Below are positions 20,650 through 30,103 of a DNA stretch of 64,000 nt, piece after piece. Both the position numbers and the translations under genes were made by a program. Origin of the DNA: Pararge aegeria. Taxonomy: Eukaryota; Arthropoda; Insecta; Lepidoptera; Nymphalidae. The first letter of the stretch is position 1. The number at the start of each line of letters is the position of its first letter. The notes below the pieces were generated by a model. It was not told the origin of the DNA. It was given only the letters and a program-made list of their open reading frames with translations, and made no database searches. The stretch lies in NCBI RefSeq assembly GCF_905163445.1, contig NC_053187.1, positions 8,556,001-8,620,000 on the forward strand, written 5' to 3'.

Positions 20650-21560
20650 CTTAGACTATATTATTTAGTATACAAACACGTCTATAGTAAAATCTAAAGC
20701 CGGTAACGTGAGGGCCCTTCATATTGACAGACCAACGTACGTGCTAAAGTGGCGACCCAACTCACCGATCATTAACTTCAATGGATATTGTCGTTAATTA
20801 AAAATTGTTAAAAAGTACTCACCTTTTTTCTGCACGCTGATATAATTCAAGTGCTTCATAAGTTATCGCGAATAAAATAAGATAAGAAACTGATTTCAAA
20901 CATGCGTTGCCCGTGGCTTCGCTTGGCTGTACCTGCACTACCAATTTATATAATGCGAAAACTGCTGCGTGTATGATCGTATAAATAACAATATCACATT
21001 GTCAGTTTTATTAATATTTTCAGGTGAAATAAAAGTATCCAGTATATTATTTCAGCTATAAGGTAACAAAGCAATTGTGCTATAGATCCATTCCATAGGA
21101 ACCGGGCATTTTTGTGGGATTAGAAGTAGCCTTTGTCACTTTCCGGCCCACAAACTATATTTGTGCAACGTAAAATAAACGCCGATCCACTATTTCTTTG
21201 TAAAAGAAGGCAAACCTTCGCATTTATAATTGTAAGAGGATTAAATATTTTAATTGTACTAAAACGTATCATTTTAGCTAGTTTCATGACCCTGAGAAAG
21301 ATTTTGAACAATAACAACGTATTCCGTATGGAACGCTATTAAGAAACCGAAATAATATATGTGTACTTATACCTCTATAGTTATAAGGAAGGTAGCTTTA
21401 ACCAGCCACGCTTTGCTATTGCTTAATCTGGTAATAATTTCCGCTTTCATGGGATAAATAACGTACATTACTAATAAAAGGATGGCTCCATGTATGTAAT
21501 ATTGTGAGTAATAATATTCCATAAAATTTCTATGACAAATTACGAAAGAAAACCATCTTT
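20650..21560. other. Unassigned intronic DNA
   Basis: No supported gene or repeat. Overlapping open frames of 65-69 codons on both strands near 21120-21342 are not credited. Confidence 0.4.
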
Positions 21561-21564
21561 TAAT

Positions 21565-21912
21565 TTATTATGAAAATAAAGCTTAATTTGCTACACTCCG
21601 CGAAAATTAGGAGAATCGGTATGGTGTAATTTATAATTTTTTCAATCTTTACACTCCACACCAAACAGATCTTCGACAATGACTTCGCACGTTTCGCTCT
21701 GAAACCGGAGCATCCTCCGGAGAAGTTGATTTTACAATGAATAATTGCCACAGAAAATTTTAACAATTAAAGCGAAAAGAGGGTACATTGTCGAAGATCT
21801 GTTTGGTGTTGAGTATAAAGATTAAATTACACCATACAGATTCCCCTACTTAACTTACATAATGTATCATGGAATTTCGCAAAGTGACGTCTGCTTCTAT
21901 GCAATACTTCTT
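21565..21912. mobile_element. Foldback family E, head-to-head pair
   Basis: ACACCAAACAGATCTTCGAC starts a 24-bp block at 21658-21681 that recurs as an exact reverse complement at 21786-21809, about 104 bases apart. The left side also has AAAGCTTAATTTGCTACACTC and the right side CAAAGTGACG...GCTTCTATGCAATA, both blocks of the element at 17338. Looks like two inverted copies or a larger foldback form. Confidence 0.65.
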
Positions 21913-22800
21913 AATTTTTTGATTATTGTAGACCATGCAAACTTTCATTTGCTATTCTACTCAATATAACTCGACCTACCAGCACCTACGCTATGTTCTA
22001 GTACTATGCTCCTAAGGGAGTAGCATGTTGTTAAATACCCTATAAACTTTCAAACTGGCTTTTCGTGATTTTAACACTTTCCCAAACATTAACTTTCATC
22101 CTATTAGAGCATGTCAAATTTTTACATGATTAAATATGTACATACTACTATTTTAATTCGCAACCTAATTTGAACTTGAGAAAAAAAAACTTTTACACAA
22201 AATTTTTTCACTGGCGATTATAATCGTATGTAAAAAAGTATCTCACATTCGACTGGAAATTCCAGAGATTACCGCGTCTAAGCACCCAAAAAAGCAAACT
22301 CTTTACATTTATAATTATTAGTTATAGATTTAAGTATTGGTCCGAGGATTTTTTCTAGATATAGTAACAATAATTTGCTGCTATTATATATAAACACTTA
22401 TAAGCATTTGTTTATAATGGCGGACAGATGCGGCTAAAGCTTTTATTGAAATTAAGTATAGCTTAGATCACGTTCGCTTAGTTTTAGAATTTATCTTTCA
22501 CAAAGAAACAAACAAAATAGAATTTCTCTTTATAATATTGGTATATAGATAGGAGGTATAGATAGTAAACAATATTTAATTCCACACTTAAGGAATCGAG
22601 ACGTCTCTAACTTTTTAGTAACTCTTGTACCACAACTCTCAAATATCCATTTATCTTCACAGCTGTCTATCTCTCGTACAGAGGTCCACTTTTTAAATCC
22701 AGCTTCACGGCGAAATGAATGGAGAATTTCTTTTCAATATTGAACATTATACTCGTATTTCAAAGAGTTTTATTCCATCCAACTTTTATTATTTTACTCA
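21913..22800. other. Unassigned intronic DNA
   Basis: No recognised feature. Confidence 0.35.
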
Positions 22801-22862
22801 GTCACATGGATTTTTAGATTAGGTACTTTATGGGATGAGTAATTATCATCATCATCCTCATC

Positions 22863-23790
22863 GTGTTGATCATAAAACCTTGCTTCGTAAACTATGGTAT
22901 CCAAAACGTTGCACTAAATTTGGTTGCATCTTATGTCAGCAATAGAACGCAAAGGGCAATAAAGTCTCAGTGTTCAAATACCTCAATGGGTGTCCCACAA
23001 GGCTCGATTTTGGGTCCCTGTCTATTTTTAGTGAATATAAATGATCGACCGTACCATGTCAGTGGAACATGCGTCATTGTATGATTTGCAGATGATACAT
23101 CTCTAATTTTTAAGACTGACAGGAGTCAAGATTACTCTGATGATGTAATCCGTGCTATGTCGCATGTGTCGCACTGATTTACAGTCAACAACTTACTTTT
23201 AAATGCAAAAAAACAAAGTGTATCGAATTTATCTTACCAAATGTAAAGAAAATTGATGAAAATATAATGATAAATGGTGAATCACTAAAAATAGAGACCT
23301 CCACAGTTTTGATGGGCATGACCTTGGATATTAAGCTACAGTTAACACTTTCACAAACATAGTATTTGTAAGACAATATGTTAGTCTATATAAACAAAAA
23401 GTGGATATAAACAGTGGGCTTACATGAAATGGTCATAAATACTCATCTGCATGGTCTGTGACAGGTTCAGAAATCATTTGTGGGATTGAGTATACGCTTT
23501 AATAATTCCTAAGGTAATTTTGGACCCACCAATGCATAAGTTTAAAGAATATTTTAAAACACATTTATTACAGCGAGGTTACTATACAATTGATGATTTT
23601 CTTAATGACAAGGTTGCTTGAAAGCATCCGGCTGCGTTCTCACGGTGAACTCTCACAAGATAGAAAAATGAATGGTAAAATGTAAATTGTTGATGTTAGA
23701 AAAGAGCAACTGCTGAGTTTCTTGCCGGCTTCTTCTAGGTAGAATCTGCCTTCCAAACCGGTGCTTTGCACTAGTAAGTTTACATTAGAG
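22863..23790 (+). pseudogene. CR1-like LINE fragment: RT core to 3' UTR, broken
   Basis: Translation gives LVASYVSNRTQRAIKSQC, then MGVPQGSILGPCLFLVNIND, the reverse transcriptase GVPQGSxLGPxLF motif. After a frame break, FADDTSLIFK follows (about 23085-23115), the catalytic F-A-D-D box. Further on, KFKEYFKTHLLQRGYYTIDD is the usual C-terminal end (about 23540-23600). The 3' UTR has GCTGAGTTTCTTGCCGGCTT and AGAATCTGCCTTCC. Several frameshifts and stops show it is dead. There is no endonuclease or ORF1. Confidence 0.75.
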
Positions 23791-23900
23791 ATACGCCGAA
23801 TAGTGGTTTCACCGAATTAGCGAATACCGAATATTATTCGGTTTAACCTTTACCGAACCGGATATTCGGCCGAATTATTCGGTTTACCATTTCATTATTT
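23786..23900. mobile_element. hAT-like terminal fragment with CCGAAT/ATTCGG palindromes
   Basis: TTAGAGATACGCCGAATAG resembles a hAT TIR of the TAGAGATGCGCCGAATA kind. It is followed by repeated CCGAATAT/ATTCGG blocks and GATATTCGGCCGAATTATTC. No matching right end was found nearby. Tentative. Confidence 0.4.
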
Positions 23901-25350
23901 TGCCGCGTAAACGGCTTATAACATGTAGTACGCTATCTGTTAAAGAAGTAAACTGAAAGGTACAGTGCGTTAACAGGATATTCTTCCACCTCAAATGCGG
24001 GTAGAGTTTTTTTTCATAATTTTGATGGTTTAGTTTGTTTGGTAAGTTGGTATGAATGTGAATACTTTTTTGCTATTTATCATAAGGCAAGTGATGATGC
24101 CGGCTATTTTCTACTCACTTCACTATATTTTCATTCTAGACCAGTTCACGACAGTAGTCTAATTTTTGTAAATTTGTAAGTGACAGTAGTTGGCAGGGTC
24201 AATTAGAAACATCTTTCTTAGTGTCTTCAGACACTTGGAAAATAATTTGAGGGTACCATAAAGTCAGCCAATAACAGCAAACACCACAAGCACACATGAT
24301 AATCACAAGTTTTACAGTAATAATTGACCCACTTATATATACCATTTATATATTATTAAAAGTTCCAAATTAACACATTCAATATAAAGTTATTGATATA
24401 ATGTTTCAGTTTTGTAAGTCCTTTTATATAATACAAATAATAGAGTGTTAGTTAATTACAAAAGTGAATAAATTATAATGCGGTAAAACTGAGCACGCAA
24501 TGCCTTTAATTTAATATGGGGTCATTTGCCTGACCTAGTTAATTTTCATTAGATAGTATAAACCAATTTCGACTAAGGATGACTGTGACCAATTATTGTA
24601 GGTAAAAGCTTTTAAATGTTAAGTCTGTTTATAAGTGATATATGCACTTACAATAGAAGATATAACTTCTAGAAGTGTAAGTAACTTCAATTCTAGACTA
24701 CTAACTACAACAATTCAATTCTAGACTACTACTAACTCAGTAAGTAGTTGATCTTTTTCAACAGTGTTAACAGTCCTTTTGCTAAAAGTAACGTAAGAGT
24801 TTACTACAGCTCTAAGAACATGCCCAGAAGTAAAAGGTATTTGTTTCAATAACCGTATAGTCGCATCAGTTTGAGCACTAAGCGACAAATTCATCCAGCA
24901 GAGAAGTACACAAAGGTAAACTTTGGAACAGACAAGGGTTTGTATCACGAATTAAAAGTAAATATACACACGGAAAATAAACATGACTTCACTTTACTGA
25001 ACTTGACAGGCATTTGACTGTGAGTCAACTGCATAATAACCGAAACTAGTCGCTGTCGACCCCTGATGAGCAACGTCCGGGTGTCCGTGGTGTATTTGGA
25101 AAATAATTAATGACCCGACGTGTAATGTAAGTTTCATTTAACAATTCTATACACGCGCCAAATTTTAGAACAGATTTTCTGTAGTAATGATGTTTCTGTC
25201 TATTAAATTGTACAAGGTAAACCATTAACTGCTCCTATAATAAAGATATACACAATTTATCAATATCATCAGTCCAATTAATACCCCTCCAATGGAAACG
25301 CTCAAACTCAATGGAGGGCCTCCTCTTTCCTTAAATTTTTTTTTTATTGT
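23901..25350. other. Unassigned intronic DNA
   Basis: About 1.4 kb with no recognised gene or repeat. A 75-codon minus-strand frame at 24721-24948 starts with a hydrophobic stretch but shows no domain and no convincing splice sites. It is left unannotated. Confidence 0.4.
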
Positions 25351-25363
25351 ATTAATTGACGTA

Positions 25364-25440
25364 CCAAGCATCGCCTATATCGCCATAACAGAGCAACATT
25401 TCGCAGGATGTGCAAGGAACAGGTCCTGCTACGTGCCGCT
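25364..25440 (+). mobile_element. Repeat shared with 62858-62930
   Basis: CATCGCCTATAT..., GAGCAACATTTCGCAGGATG and CAAGGAACAGGTCCTGC...CGTGCC match a block at 62860. Probably a LINE-derived tail. Confidence 0.45.
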
Positions 25441-25627
25441 CGATTTTAAGTTGCGTGTCCTTACACAGCGGAACGCGTACAGTAGTGTTACAGATAAAGG
25501 CAGAAATGCACCTCTCTATTACGGTCTTCGATTTCAGGAGGGATTACGATTTTTAATACGTGCCAATTGCTTTCGTGCACCAAAGTATCCCTTGTGACCT
25601 TGATCGTATAAATTCTCAATACATTCA

Positions 25628-26062
25628 TAATCGTCATCATTATCAAACCATTAGCGGAACTGGTCCTGCCAGGTTGAGAAGGCCTTAGGTCATAGGCCTA
25701 CACCCTGGTCAAGTGCGGATTGAAAGAATTGACACGCCTTTAAGAACATTGTAGAAACTTTCAGGCCTGCAGGTTTCCACACGATGTTTTCCTTCACCGT
25801 AAAAGGAAGTGATATTTTAATTGCTTACAACCAGTGGCGTGCACTTCATATATGCACAAAAGCTCTGTCTACCCTAAAATTTTCGTATCACTCATAAATG
25901 CGAAGGATTTTGCCATTTTATGGCTTCTTCCTTCTTTATGGATACCCTGGTCAAAAACCTTGTGCACGCCACTGTTAACAACGCACTTAGAAAAAATTTA
26001 AGTGCGTGCTGGGATTCGAACGCAGCCTCTCGAAAGTGAAGCCGAAGTCCTTACCATCATCG
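25628..26062 (-). mobile_element. SINE family C, reversed, split by a MITE
   Basis: GGTTTCCACACGATGTTTTC and CCTTCACCGT...AAGTGATATTTTAATTGCTT are the reversed SINE C body. The head resumes after the insert with CACTTAG...AAGTGCGTGCTGGGATTCG. The insert occupies 25832-25974. Confidence 0.65.
25832..25974. mobile_element. hAT-type MITE, 143 bp, inside SINE C
   Basis: The ends CAGTGGCGTGCAC and GTGCACGCCACTG are perfect 13-bp inverted repeats. The flanks CTTACAAC (25824-25831) and TTAACAAC (25975-25982) agree at 6 of 8 positions, as expected for an aged 8-bp hAT target duplication. The host SINE continues on both sides. Confidence 0.75.
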
Positions 26063-26094
26063 CTTATAACAGTAAAAATTGACATTTTTCTTAA

Positions 26095-26190
26095 ATCGCA
26101 CCTAAAAGAAAAAAGGGTTAGAGGTGCATACCGGGGATCAAACATGATTTTCCCGTAAAGAAAGCCGAACTAACCAATAAGCTATCAATC
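26095..26190 (-). mobile_element. SINE C-type tRNA-like head, reversed
   Basis: GGTTAGAGGTGCATACCGGG, GATCAAACATGATTTTCCCG and AACTAACCAATAAGC read, reversed, as a decayed SINE head (A box, B box). The body is missing. Confidence 0.4.
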
Positions 26191-27200
26191 AATTCATTAG
26201 GTAGGTACAAACTTCCCTGAAACCTTTTCGGACGGCACTCTCAGTGTTTCCCTTTCTCGCTATTCGACTATTCGCTACTACTACGACTACGACTAGTTTC
26301 AAGTTACCGCACATCCGATAAAGAAGCAAAACCCTTATATGATTACTCGCCTTTCTATCCATTGATCTTTGTATGATAAATGATAATTGTTGAATAAAAA
26401 GCATAGTCAAGCATTTTAAGATCAATAATCGAGGAGGCAAAATATGGCGTGGTACCCGATGGTGGGTGTTCATGCTACGCCTCTGTCATAAAAGGAAAAT
26501 ATTCATGGTTCCCCATACAAATATATTTCCCTATTTCATCCCTGAATAGTACCCAAGGGCAACTTTTCGTAAACGTAAAATCCAGATGTCGCAAACATTT
26601 TTTTTCTTCAAAAGCTAAATACTTTAGAAAATCTCAAACGACCCTCCAAAACGATCAATAATACACCTTTCTTACCGCCATTTCTGCCATTTTCATACTT
26701 CATTTCTTACCGAAAGAAAGAGAAATATATCTTTCTAAAAATTTTCATGCCAAAAATAATTGAATCGGCCGAGTTTTCGATGAGAAAACAGGGTAATACG
26801 AAATGTCGATCTCGTTAAATTTTTATGGGTAAACTCGTTCTGAGCTACATCTATCCTTATCGCATTCTGCGGGGGAAGACAGTTCGACGGTAATAGTTTT
26901 TTTAAATACCTATTCATCAATTTGTGATAGCTATACCATTTGCGAAATTAACTCAATGAATGGAGATGGGATATCACGCGTAGCTAATATATAACTGTGT
27001 TATATCTAGCAGAAAATAAAATCACATTAATTTTACGCTCTGTTTAAAAAGATAAGATCGAAGGGCGAACGAGAACGATAAAATGGGCCGTGTTTGTTCG
27101 GGTCTTGTGTTGGAAATTACACAATTTTACTTTATATGCTTTTTGCGGATGGAAATTTTCACGAATACCAAGTTAATATTCTGGTTTTAGTCATATCTCT
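26191..27200. other. Unassigned intronic DNA
   Basis: No recognised gene or repeat. Confidence 0.35.
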
Positions 27201-27204
27201 TCTT

Positions 27205-27685
27205 CTTGCCATCCCTATCCCTATCCATATCCGTATACTCCCTATATTATTACTATTTTTAGTACTAATATTATGAATGTCAATGTAAGTTTGAAAACTA
27301 CTTAACCGATCCTCATGAAACTTTGTAAAGTAATATAGGATACTTTTTATCCCGACATTAAGCTCAGTTCTTTTGGGAGAGGAGATGAAAGTGTATGACG
27401 ATTTTACACCATAACTCCGACAAATTATAACCGATTTAATTGATTATTTTTGTACTATAGAAGTTATAATATGTGTTTAATTTAGCCCAAACTTGTGAAA
27501 ATCTGATGAATGTGTTTGGAGATAGAGGACAGAACTCCTCAGCGGACAGCAACAAACACCTCATTTAAGGCTAAATGAGGTGTGTGATACTGAATACTTA
27601 TTTTTTTTTTAAACTACAACTAAATTGAATACGACATCAAAACACAAAATCAAACGCAGACGAAGTCGCGGGCAATAGCTACTAT
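27205..27685 (+). mobile_element. Helitron-like element with CCCTAT repeats at its 5' side
   Basis: CCATCCCTATCCCTATCCAT is followed by ATGTCAATGTAAGTTTG, GATCCTCATGAAACTTTGTA, and GGACAGAACTCCTCAGCGGA. The 3' end is CGCAGACGAAGTCGCGGGCA. A near-identical order is present at 47595-48030 and, reversed, at 50110-50615. An internal ACCTCATTTAAGGCTAAATG (AGGTG) hairpin lies near 27560. Confidence 0.55.
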
Positions 27686-28080
27686 ACTATAATTATATCA
27701 GAGAGAATTATAGAAATAATATCGTTGCGTTTAAACGTTCGATTGTTTTCTCGTTAGTTCGTTCGTTTGTCTTTAAAAATATGATAATTTTCACAATAAA
27801 GTGTACTTGACTTCACCTTAGTAATAAATTACCACCGTATGTAAACCATATACTCATAGAAAGTCTAGTATAGTTATGACTGACAGAAATACGTTACAAA
27901 ATTAAATTGAATTGAGTCAATATATTGAGTCTGGTTTCGATTGTCACTACTTACTGTTCTGGTTAGTAGAAACCAGAAAGATCTTATAAAAAATATCATG
28001 TTATGTTTGAAAGCATGATAGTGATTGTTAAGATAACTATGTCAATCTTCTCTGATCTTGAATTGATATATGATATTTAT
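27686..28080. other. Unassigned
   Basis: No recognised feature. Confidence 0.35.
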
Positions 28081-28082
28081 CG

Positions 28083-28232
28083 TTAACGGTGAAGGAAATC
28101 GTCGTGAGAAATCATCCACAATGTTTTCAAACCTGTCCGCATGAAGTCTACCAATGCTCACTTGGCTGCCGTGTTTGACTAAGGTCTAAAACCTTATTAT
28201 TCTAAAAGAAGACCTGTGCCCCGTAGTATAGA
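28083..28232 (+). mobile_element. SINE family C, 5'-truncated
   Basis: GTGAAGGAAATCGTCGTGAG, then GTCTACCAATGCTCACTTGG and GACCTGTGCCCCGTAGTATA: the second half of SINE C, without its tRNA-like head. Confidence 0.55.
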
Positions 28233-28291
28233 CCCATTGGTCTACAATGATGATAAATTAGCAAAGATTGGTGATATTGGGTTAGAGATTG

Positions 28292-28562
28292 ACGGCCGAT
28301 TCGCGCAGTGGGCAGCAACCCTGCTTTTTGATTCCAAGGCCGTGGGTTCGAATCCCACAACTGGAAAATGTTTCTCTGATGAACATGAATGTTTTTTATT
28401 GTCTGGGTGTCTATCTGTATTTTATAAGTACTTATGTATATTATTCATAAAATTATTCAACAGTCATCTTAGTACCCATAACTCAAGCTAGGCTTACTTT
28501 GGGGCTAGATGGCGATGTGTGTATTGTCGTAGTATATTCATTTATTTATCATTTATTTATTT
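28292..28562 (+). mobile_element. SINE family A, full length, well preserved
   Basis: A box in CGATTCGCGCAGTGGGCAGC, B box in CGTGGGTTCGAATCCCACAA, body TGTCTGGGTGTCTATCTG, and the 3' block GGGGCTAGATGGCGATGTGT, ending in a TTTA-rich tail. Among the least damaged SINE A copies here, with 46562. Its head derives from a tRNA but folds into no intact cloverleaf. Confidence 0.85.
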
Positions 28563-29824
28563 GTATAATTCCGCGAGTTATTTCGTAGCACACAATATTT
28601 AATACATGACAAATAAAATATACCTATGTATACACTTATGTAGGTGAACGTAGGCCTATCTATGTGGCAACAGCAACAATAATAGAAAACGTGTTTCCAA
28701 TATTCGTTGTAGGATTACATGTATGTGATTAATGGTACGAGCTACGAACAATGTTACACGAACCTATTTATTAAAGTAAAGACACAGATAGTAGCGACAT
28801 ATTAGCACTAAGAGGATAATGACAGCTTACATGGAAAACAAAGGGAATACCGTATTTAACGAGCGAGCACTTAGGATTAAGGTTTTGCATTTACCTGAAA
28901 ACTGCGCTATTTTAATGCAAAAGTTCATACGGCAGTATGTTTCAAAAACTGATTGTCATATTTTATAATAACTTTCTGTAATCATCACCAATAACCAAGA
29001 CACACAATAGTGTGTCTGCCAAAGTCCAGCTAAGAAAAAGGAACTGGCGACGCAGCTATCGTGTTCGTTACACGAACCATTCAGAGCCACTTTGCCTTCT
29101 TAATAACTCCAATTTTTTTTCAATATAAACACATGAAATTTTGTTTATTTATTGAAAACCCCTAGATTAACTTGAACCCCAAATTTCATAATTACAGCTC
29201 AAACGGTTATTGAGATATTAACGTATAAAAATCAGCATTTTTTCTATTGACTGGCACATTCCGCAATCACATACCTTACCTGCTTCTTCAGTAATATAAC
29301 ATCAGTTGCTGTTTCTTATACGAAGTTCACAGAATTACTCAAGGGATGAATGTTGAAAGTTTTGTTGAAACGCCTAAATTGAATTGTGGATTATTTGAAA
29401 TTTTATTTTCTTTTCAATTTATTTTTTATAGCAATGATCCTTATACTTTAAAATTGCAACTAAAAAAATATCTTTAAAAAAAAAATTGCAATTTATAAAA
29501 AGCTGCATAACTAAAGTGTAGGTAGGTATAAGTTAAATTGTTTAAGGAATACCTACTTACCTTCTACGACATTACCTTGAGAATTCGATTCTAATCTGAA
29601 GAGTTAATAGTTTTGGTTTCAGTGTTATGTTAGGATGTTTGGACAGTAAGTTATCGTCACTAACAGGTTACAGCTCTGTATTAGACAAGATTATTTCGAA
29701 GATTAATCTTCAAATAACATTTAATTCATAACATAATCAAATATCCGTTGATACGTAAAAATTTGTTTTATTATAGTAATTTCTAAACTGTAAATTTAAT
29801 TTTGTTTTGTTTTAAGTCGGTCCA
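28563..29824. other. Unassigned intronic DNA
   Basis: About 1.26 kb without a supported gene or repeat. Confidence 0.4.
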
Positions 29825-30103
29825 ATTTTTTTTCTTTTTCATCATAAGGGGTTATGTGATGTAGAAAAAAAAAACTTTGCTTTTTCGGAAGGACACTTGC
29901 CGATAACCTCCTAAGGGGTTGCTACGGCGTCACCGGGGGAGTGGGGCGAGCGCGAAAGCTCGCCATGAGAAGAGCCCCAGGGCTCGACGACATCGGGGGG
30001 AGTATGGGAGACGTCGACCCGAGGGTGCCTCCTGCGAGGACTCGGACCTCGGCTCGGTTCGACGTTAATCTGACTGTTGGTGGACTTTTGGACTAATCAT
30101 TGT

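Noticed and set aside
24721..24948. Small secreted protein gene on the minus strand
   Set aside because: The hydrophobic start is suggestive, but there is no homology recognised, no splice or promoter signal, and the length is within chance for this composition.
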